From Massilia forsythiae (GTDB lineage Bacteria > Pseudomonadota > Gammaproteobacteria > Burkholderiales > Burkholderiaceae_D), in NCBI RefSeq assembly GCF_012849555.1, contig NZ_CP051685.1, forward strand, positions 5,394,001-5,458,000: a stretch of DNA of 64,000 nucleotides, written 5' to 3'. Under the pieces are notes generated by a model. That model was not told the DNA's origin. It did not search any database and was given only the letters and a program-made list of their open reading frames with translations. The translations under genes and the position numbers were made by a program. Each line of letters starts with the position of its first letter. Position 1 is the stretch's first letter. Of the stretch, positions 57,897 to 64,000 are shown in pieces.

Positions 57897-58778
57897 CTAA
57901 CGGGTGGACCATGCGATGGGATCGACTGGCGACATCGCTTTGAAGGCCGGCCGCGCGAAAAGGAATCCTTGCATCAGATCGATGCCGATCCCTAAAAGAA
58001 AATCGCGCTCGTCGAACGTCTCCACGCCTTCGGCGAGCGGAACGATGTTGAGTTTGGAGCAAAGGCTGACGATGTTCTCAACGATGATTTGCTTGGTCTT
58101 GTTGGAGTCGACGTCGCGAATAAGATCGATGTCGATTTTTACAATGTCCGGCTGAAAGCGGGCCAAGAGATTCAGGCCCGCGTATCCAGCGCCGAAATCG
58201 TCGATCGCGGTCTTTATGCCAAGCTTTCGGTATTCTCGGAAAATCCTCACGAGCATCTCAGGATCGGCGACCTTTTCGCTTTCGGTGACTTCGAAAATCA
58301 AACGCGACAGCGCGAAGCCGCAGTTGGCGGCCGCGCGCAAGGTCCGCTGAATGCAGGCCCGAGGATTGGCTACGCCGTTGGGGATGAAATTGATCGACAG
58401 CGATTCGGGCATGCCAAGAGCGGCCGCCTGCTCAATCGCGCGAGTTCGACACTCTTGGTCAAATCGATATCGGTTTTCCGGGGTCAATTGCCCGAGCACC
58501 GAATCCGCCGATTCCCCTTGCGCTCCCCTGGCCAGCGCCTCGTGGGCGAAAATGGATTGGGCTTTGAATGAGACAATCGGTTGAAACGCGAACTCGAATC
58601 CAATGCGCGGAATGTCGTCCCCGCATTTGCCGCATTCGCCTTGACCAAAAACACGAGCTTTGACCACATGCATGACGTCCTCCAGCGCTCCAATCGTGGC
58701 TTGCGCCAGATTGCGCAAAGTCAAATTGATTCTACTCTTGAGGAGATCGAGGACAGGAGCGTGTATGCGAAAAGTCAC
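57897..58778 (-). CDS. EAL-domain c-di-GMP phosphodiesterase
   Basis: 293 residues. After a helical N-terminus (about residues 1-45) comes a C-x2-C (GECGKCGDD) and then a complete EAL domain: FAHEALARG, SINFIPNG, FEVTESE, AIDDFGAGYAGL, DIVKIDIDLIRD, VPLAEGVET and QGFLFARP. All metal- and substrate-binding residues (Glu of EAL, Asn, Glu, DDFG Asp pair, Lys, Glu) are present, so c-di-GMP hydrolysis is expected. It sits 250 bp downstream of a diguanylate cyclase on the same strand, forming an opposing pair. Confidence 0.9.
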   Translation of the reverse strand: MTFRIHAPVLDLLKSRINLTLRNLAQATIGALEDVMHVVKARVFGQGECGKCGDDIPRIGFEFAFQPIVSFKAQSIFAHEALARGAQGESADSVLGQLTPENRYRFDQECRTRAIEQAAALGMPESLSINFIPNGVANPRACIQRTLRAAANCGFALSRLIFEVTESEKVADPEMLVRIFREYRKLGIKTAIDDFGAGYAGLNLLARFQPDIVKIDIDLIRDVDSNKTKQIIVENIVSLCSKLNIVPLAEGVETFDERDFLLGIGIDLMQGFLFARPAFKAMSPVDPIAWSTR

Positions 58779-59031
58779 ATGAATTTTTTACCGGAAAGCC
58801 AAATCGACAATGGCATTTTTTTAAAACTGAGAAATGCTCGACACATTGGACGACGATCCACCGAAATGCCTGAGCATTATTGGCCGCTTACCGCCACAGC
58901 GCTTTCATTGCAAGCGATCCTGTCTCGGGCAAGTCGCTTGGCTCGATCGAGCGCTTTGTCCGCCGCTTGAAAGGTTGGCCGAGCGTCTTCGCTGTTAGCA
59001 TGGGCGAAGGCAACACTGACAGCGGAACGAG

Positions 59032-60951
59032 TCAGCCAGCGGCGCCTTGGCCAACCGCTTGATTTCTTCCGCCCCGTTTGGCGCGATACAACGCCAAATC
59101 GGCTTTGTGAAGCAGGGTCTCGAAATTGTCGTTGACCAAATCCGCAGCCACCGCGCCGATGCTGGTGGTCACACGTCTCGGCGTTCCATTGAGATCGAAT
59201 GGCGCCTCCATGGCCTGGATGATTTTCCCGGCCACCCGCTCGGCCTCCGCGGGCTGCTCAAGGCCTTCGAGCAAAATCACAAACTCGTCGCCGGCCAAGC
59301 GGGCGACCAAATCCGTTTGCCGCACGCAATCTTTGAGCCGCCGGCTGAATTCGACCAACGCCGCGTCGCCGCCCGCGTGGCCTAGCGTGTCGTTGACCTC
59401 TTTGAACTTGTCGATGTCCAAGTAGAGGCACCCCAAGGCGCAACCGGCGCGGCGGCAACGCGCCAAGGCTTCCTCGACCCGCTCCCGAAGCTCCACCCGA
59501 TTGGCCAAGCCGGTCAGATCGTCGACGCGGTTGAGGGCCCAAAGGCGCCGCTGAGTTTGCTTGAACGCGGTGATGTTGGTGACCATCGCATAGCAACCCA
59601 CCACGTTGCCATGGGCGTCGTAATCGGGCTCGTAAAAATGTTTGAAGAAAAGCTCTTGCCCGTTGTCCACGTATCGACGCTCCGCCTTGACGCGCTGCCC
59701 GGACAAGGCTTGCCGAATGTCGCCGCGAAGCGTCGCGTAGATTTCGGGGCCATACACCTCCAACACGGTTTTTCCTTGAGCCGTCCTGGAAGGGTAGCGA
59801 GTGAGTTTTTGATCCGCGGCGTTGTGAAAGACAAAACGTTCTTCCGTGTCCAGATACGCCACCAGCGCCGGCATGTTATCCATGATCGCCCGCAGGCGAC
59901 GATCGCTGATTTCGAGCTTTCGGCGCGCCTCGCCCATGTCGGCCAGCAGCGCCCGCTGTTCGGCTTCGAGCTCTTCAAGCCGCCAAAACCGCAGCAGCGC
60001 CAGCTTGCCGCTGAGCCAGGCGACCGTCAACAGCAAGGCAAGCGCCACGACCGCCACGCCCAAATCGCCGCGCATCTTGGCCCACCACGGCTCGCGGGCG
60101 AGCCCCACGCCCACGATCATGGGAAAGCTTCCCACCCGAGCGTAAGAAAAGATTCGGCGGTCGCCCGTGATCGGGCTCACCGTTTCGAGGCTTCCGTTCC
60201 ATCCAAGCAGTCCCATGTCATTCACGGCGCTGGCGACGTCCAACCCAAATGTTTGCTCAAACAGCGGCGCGCGGGCGATGATTTTTTTGTCGGTCGCGGC
60301 CATGGTGATCGACATGTCGCGGTTCAAGCGGGCCAAATCGAACACGTCGGCCACTTTGGCGGCGTCGATCGACGCGACGACCACTCCACGCGTCTGGCCG
60401 GACTTGGACACGACGGGGCGGCTCAAAAAAAACACCCGGCGGCCACTCAATCGCCCCACCAAAGGCGAGCCGACAAAGTAATCGGCGCCGCGCGACGCGA
60501 CAAGCCGCGCGTAGTAAGGTCGGTCGGCGAATGAAGTGGCGCCCATGACCAAGCCGTTGCTCGACGCCAAGCCCACGCCATGGGCGTCCACATAGAAAAA
60601 CCAAAATCGAGAATCCCCGGTGCCCATGGTCGACGACAGCAGCGCGCCGACCTGGGAGGGCTTGATCTCGGAAGCGTCCAGCTCCCCGATTTTCTCCACG
60701 CATTTGCGTAGCGGCTGGTCCGCCGCCTCGACCAAATCCGCGACATGGGCGGCCATCGACCGGGCGATCACTCCGGTCATGGCGAGTTCGGAATCTCTGC
60801 TGGCTTGGTCGGCTTGGCTGATTTTCCACGCGAGCAAGGACACCAAAAGGCCGGCCAGGATCGCATAGCCCACCGACAGCTTTTGGCGAAATTGATAAAA
60901 CCCGCGATGTATATCTTCCACGCCAGCTCCCCGCTCGCGCTCTTTCCGCAA
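59032..60951 (-). CDS. Diguanylate cyclase with Cache, PAS and GGDEF domains
   Basis: 639 residues. An N-terminal helix (about 26-44), an extracytoplasmic Cache domain (SRFWFFYVDAHGVGLASS, SFADRPYYARLV, GRRVFFLSRPV), a second helix (about 290-312), a PAS domain (RLRAIMDNMPALVAYLD, about 345-470) and a GGDEF domain (about 475-630). The active site is AGDEF, a variant seen in active cyclases, and the inhibitory RxxD (RQTD) lies five residues before it. It would make c-di-GMP in response to an external ligand. It precedes the EAL gene on the same strand. Confidence 0.92.
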   Translation of the reverse strand: MRKERERGAGVEDIHRGFYQFRQKLSVGYAILAGLLVSLLAWKISQADQASRDSELAMTGVIARSMAAHVADLVEAADQPLRKCVEKIGELDASEIKPSQVGALLSSTMGTGDSRFWFFYVDAHGVGLASSNGLVMGATSFADRPYYARLVASRGADYFVGSPLVGRLSGRRVFFLSRPVVSKSGQTRGVVVASIDAAKVADVFDLARLNRDMSITMAATDKKIIARAPLFEQTFGLDVASAVNDMGLLGWNGSLETVSPITGDRRIFSYARVGSFPMIVGVGLAREPWWAKMRGDLGVAVVALALLLTVAWLSGKLALLRFWRLEELEAEQRALLADMGEARRKLEISDRRLRAIMDNMPALVAYLDTEERFVFHNAADQKLTRYPSRTAQGKTVLEVYGPEIYATLRGDIRQALSGQRVKAERRYVDNGQELFFKHFYEPDYDAHGNVVGCYAMVTNITAFKQTQRRLWALNRVDDLTGLANRVELRERVEEALARCRRAGCALGCLYLDIDKFKEVNDTLGHAGGDAALVEFSRRLKDCVRQTDLVARLAGDEFVILLEGLEQPAEAERVAGKIIQAMEAPFDLNGTPRRVTTSIGAVAADLVNDNFETLLHKADLALYRAKRGGRNQAVGQGAAG

Positions 60952-61478
60952 TCGGGATTGAGATCACTTTATCATCATATGCTCAAGGAAAATTAATGAG
61001 CGCAAGATACAAAGCCTTCAAGGCCGAGTGATTTCATCAATTTTGCCGCGCCTTGTGAGCCGCATGAAGGTCGGCCTCGGCGCTCGCGCCGCGAGCCCGG
61101 CGATGTTGTATTCGAAGAACTCGGCGGCGCCACGCCGGTCCAGGCGTCGCGAGCCATCAGCTTGCGGAAGATCGACGCTTGATCGTAGACGACGCGCCAC
61201 TCCTCTCCATGTCGACGAACCGCGACGCCTAGCCGTCGGCGACATCCAAACATGCCAGGCGGCCGCAGGAGCAGACATCCAGTTTTAGGTAGAGAACGCT
61301 GTTGCCATATGGCGCCTGCGACATGGGCACGGCGTCTCCGATGTGAGGATCGCCGAACATATCTCCGCCGCAGCGCCTCCACACGCATCCCTTGAGATAT
61401 GATGACAAACTTGAGAAATGTCGGATACACACTCCCTGGGATGTTTAACGCATCTAACTTCAAGAATAAGGAAAAAAC
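60952..61478. pseudogene. Remnant of a small coding region, reading frame broken
   Basis: On the minus strand from about 61432 to 61018, three overlapping frames carry protein-like pieces: MFGDPHIGDAVPMSQ with VLYLKLDVCSCGRLACL, then GEEWRVVYDQASIFRKLMARDAW, then GAAEFFEYNIAGLAARAPRPTFM. Together they would make one protein of about 130 residues with two frameshifts. No family can be named. The evidence is weak and only the pattern is reported. Confidence 0.3.
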
Positions 61479-62030
61479 ATGGATTTTCCGTCCACCGATT
61501 GCGAACGTTATGTATTAAATCATCTGAAAATTGAGAGGGCTTCGCTCATTCCATTTGGCATCTTGCAATACATTCACGCCGCATGCCGGACAGGATTTCC
61601 CAGTCTCCACATTGCTGTCCACTGCGCTCGCCTCTTAGCTTGGCCAAAAGTCTTCGCAAAATTGCTAGAAAAATATCCAAATCTCTCTAGCTTGCCGAAC
61701 ATTGAACGTGACTTGCAGGGGATCCATTTGGTCAGCGGGCCTTCATCAAGAAGATTCCTAGAACGACTTTCGAGTTATCTTCAAGCGATCGAGGGGCATG
61801 ACGATGACGTTAAGATGCTGGAGCAAAGGCTGAAAGATCGAGCCGAAAGAACAAAGGTGTGGGAAGCGGTCATGGAGATCAGCAAGGAGGTCAACAACAC
61901 CCGATTTGAAGAGGAATTGCGCTTCGAATACGAGGTATTCGACATGTCTCTTGAGAACGTCCAAAGCCAGCTTATGAAAATGGCAGACGCGGAAGCCAAT
62001 GCCGATTCCAATGCGAAGCCGAAGCTCTAA
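61479..62030 (+). CDS. Hypothetical coiled-coil-rich protein
   Basis: 183 residues from ATG 61479 with AAGGAAAAAAC upstream. Residues 95-170 are highly charged and predicted helical (DVKMLEQRLKDRAERTKVWEAVMEISKEV), probably a coiled coil. The N-terminal part contains conserved-looking HAACRTGFPSLHIAVHC with two cysteines. AT content is above the island average. No family recognised; it stands alone on the plus strand. Confidence 0.6.
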   Translation: MDFPSTDCERYVLNHLKIERASLIPFGILQYIHAACRTGFPSLHIAVHCARLLAWPKVFAKLLEKYPNLSSLPNIERDLQGIHLVSGPSSRRFLERLSSYLQAIEGHDDDVKMLEQRLKDRAERTKVWEAVMEISKEVNNTRFEEELRFEYEVFDMSLENVQSQLMKMADAEANADSNAKPKL

Positions 62031-62064
62031 CGCGATTGACAACGACATTTAGGAAGTTGGACTG

Positions 62065-62334
62065 CTACGCAGCCCAACTCATGAGCAATTCTTTTTGCGA
62101 GGCGGACCATTCAAAAGGGGCGCTGGCAGCGAGAGACGCCAAAGCCAACACAGACTGACATTCTCGCCATGGCAACCGGCGCACGACATCACCCAAGTCG
62201 ATTGGATAATCGTCTTGACATCCTCCCAAGTTCAATGCAATCCGAGCAAGCCTGGGGCGAAAATCGGATTTTTCGACGCCTTCAAAGAATACAAGCTGCC
62301 CAAAACAGGGGGATTTCGTTCGCGGTTTAGCCAT
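62065..62334 (-). CDS. Small protein, paralogue of the protein at 57.2 kb
   Basis: 89 residues from ATG 62334 (a poorer frame continues to 62418). It aligns over its length with the C-terminal part of the 57175-57702 protein: an opening QLVFFEG, RPRLARIALNLGG, PIDLGDVVRRLPWRECQSVLAL and a Trp-rich end. The two copies flank the c-di-GMP genes and the 61.5-kb gene. Function unknown. Confidence 0.6.
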   Translation of the reverse strand: MAKPRTKSPCFGQLVFFEGVEKSDFRPRLARIALNLGGCQDDYPIDLGDVVRRLPWRECQSVLALASLAASAPFEWSASQKELLMSWAA

Positions 62335-62493
62335 CGTCACGCTCCAATATTTGCCTGTCCAACATAGCGCAACTCTTGGGCGTTTACAATCGCCGATGCG
62401 CGCTTTTTTGCTTTCCACTCCTGTTGGCCGACATAGTCGGCACCCAGGATGGCCTAGCGTAGTCGGAAAGCCACCACCCCGCGGTAAGGACGC

Positions 62494-64000
62494 TCACTTC
62501 CGCGCCATCATCATGTCGTAATGGGGCAAGTGCTCGGCGCGCTCAAAAATCTTCTTGAAAATCTCGACCTGATCGTCGATCGCTTCCTCGCCAAACGCGA
62601 AGTGGGCATCATCGTGGGAAAAATGGGAGCCATCGTTGACCCACGAAAGCAGCGAATGGCACGCCAGCTTTTCTCGGCCGTCGAACTTCTCACAAAGCTC
62701 GTCGAAGTCCACGCCGCCAAGGATCTTGAAATAGTGCTCCAAAATCCTTCGCATCGTGTTCTGGATCGTCAGCGGATTGCGCTCGTCCTTGCGAACCTCG
62801 TCCCACAGCAGCTCGTAGGTTGTCTTGACCGGGTTTTCGGCGAAACATTCGAGCCGCGCTCCAGTCGCCGATTTGCGGACGACCCAGTAGCTGCGCGCCA
62901 GGTTGCGCACAGCTTCTTTGCCGCCTTTTGCCGCGCCTTTGCGCGCGGGGCTCGCGAAGCAAACCTCCTTGTGGAAGTAGACATTGTGGGTCAATACGAA
63001 CACCTGCTTGACGTAGCCGCGTCCGTATTTCATGTCGTCGAACAGCGAGCGAATAAGGCTGCTGACGATGAAGAGCACGTCGCTGTCCATGCTCGACACC
63101 GGATCGTCGAACACGACGACGCGGTCCCGCGCCGCTCTCGCTGTCGCTACCCTTGATCAAGTGGTAGAAGTAGAGGAACGTGACGAAAGATTTTTCGCCC
63201 TCGCTCAACGAATGCTTCGCGTCCTTGCCATCATGCCGCACCAACTTGTAATGCGGCTGGTCGCCAGCTTTCGCCAGCGTGAACGTCTTGAAACCGAAGG
63301 ACTTGAGCAAATCGTTGATGGAGTCGACCGTGGGTTGAACGGTGGTGGCCTTCTTTTCCAGCTCGCGCAGCTCCCGCTCTGACTTTGCCTTCGCGTCCTC
63401 GGCGATCTTGATCTGACTTTTGAGGCTGGCTATCGCCGCTTCGATCGCCCTCTTCTTGCGGCCATAGGAGTCAAGATCGACGGCCATGTCATCGAGGATG
63501 TGGCGCCAAACCTGAGCGACGAGCTTCGTCTTCTCTGAGCCGATGCTGTCCACAATCCGGTTGTGCTCGGCCACCTTGGCGTTGGCAGCCTCGACCAAGT
63601 CGAAGATGGCCGCCAAAGGGTCCGCGAGCGACTCGAGCTGTTGAGGCGCGCTTGGCTCTTTTCGCTTGTTGACCAAGATGAGGGCGTTGGACCGAAGCTT
63701 GGCATCGACCACCGTTTGCTCCAACGAAAACGCCGCCTTGTCCAAGAAGGTTGATGTCGACTGCTTAATGGCATCCAAGGCGAACAAAAGCGATTTGTTC
63801 TCGCGATCGTAGGACGCCTGCAGGTTGGCGATCGCTTTGGTTTCTCGCTCGAACGTCTCGTCGAAATAGCTCTCCAAGCTGGCCTTGAGCCCCTCAGGCG
63901 CGGCTTGCTGACAAAACGGACAGTTCGGCGCGCTGTTCTCAAAGTGCGCTTGGCCAGCTTTGACCCAGTCGCTGTGGCCGAGCCGGTGGATCACCTCGGC
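62494..64000 (-). pseudogene. AAA_13-type ATPase with zinc hook, frameshifted and cut by window edge
   Basis: The frame enters at the right edge and shows NCPFCQQAAP (a C-x2-C zinc-hook-like pair), a long coiled coil (to about 63400), and the ABC/RecF-type signature HSLSEGEKSFVTFLYFYHLIKG. Then the frame is lost at about 63125-63135. The next frame continues with Walker B and D-loop FDDPVSSMDSD, H-loop FVLTHNVYFH, and a C-terminal HYFKILGGVDF and SLLSWVNDGSHFSHDDAHF. Adding one base in the GCGCGGG stretch rejoins them. This is an AAA_13 protein, the group that includes RloC and PrrC anticodon nucleases and ATPase partners in defence loci. The nuclease part is not identifiable here. Confidence 0.8.

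Noticed and set aside
62494..64000. Calling the AAA_13 gene RloC anticodon nuclease
   Set aside because: The zinc-hook and ATPase signatures fit, but no anticodon-nuclease motif can be identified in the visible part and the N-terminus is missing.

Overview
The window looks like a Betaproteobacterial chromosome or large replicon, most likely an Oxalobacteraceae such as Massilia, Duganella or Janthinobacterium. The reasons are a GC-rich backbone, a PEP-CTERM protein, paired TonB siderophore-type receptors, CHASE3-GGDEF signalling and a betaproteobacterial-looking tRNA-Val end. This assignment is inference from gene content. Several AT-rich patches (about 0.5-1.3 kb, 16.4-19.7 kb, 22 kb) and many insertion sequences show a mosaic accessory region.

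Layout. 0-3.4 kb: a cut-off IS5-type transposase, an orphan membrane protein, a frameshifted BrkB/YihY gene and an internally deleted nhaA. 3.5-16.4 kb: a dense envelope, ion and metal stress cluster holding DUF389, DUF2254 (twice, one truncated), a CPA1 Na+/H+ antiporter, a Cys-rich copper-storage-like protein, a PRC-barrel protein, a sorbosone-dehydrogenase-like lipoprotein, DUF2231, two MscS channels, a DUF305 protein and a YetF-like fragment. 16.4-19.7 kb: AT-rich DNA with a LysM lipoprotein, a fatty-acid desaturase and a thioredoxin-fold secreted protein. 19.8-22 kb: an IS903-type element with an IS481-type element inserted 1 bp from its end. 22.3-27.3 kb: a histidine kinase, a GFA-family protein, a broken DUF4440 gene and an orphan type VI secretion-like PAAR/LysM-amidase cassette. 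27.4-38.9 kb: a diguanylate cyclase, two divergent TonB receptors around a strong Fur box, a sulfatase with an odd activation motif, an exported formylglycine-generating enzyme, a BASS transporter and a PEP-CTERM protein.

39.1-42.4 kb is a junction: a group IIC intron, interrupted by an IS3-type element, sits immediately after the terminator of a tRNA-Val(CAC)-like 3' half. That half tRNA looks like the attachment-site scar of a genomic island running right from about 42.4 kb past the window edge.

The island is a defence island. Its core is a six-gene minus-strand operon (54542 down to 43198): SNF2 helicase with DUF3883, DUF4145 protein, DUF1156 DNA methyltransferase, DUF499 ATPase, a small winged-helix-like protein and an unrecognised 274-residue protein. 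Helicase, methylase and ATPase together resemble what I recall as the Hma (helicase-methylase-ATPase) class. The DUF4145 gene and the last two genes are the less described parts. Beside it lie a divergent HipA-like kinase pair, a c-di-GMP phosphodiesterase and cyclase, two paralogous small proteins, and a zinc-hook AAA ATPase cut by the window edge.

At least five genes are broken by one-base indels, most of them in short homopolymers. Uncorrected assembly errors should be considered before calling these true pseudogenes.
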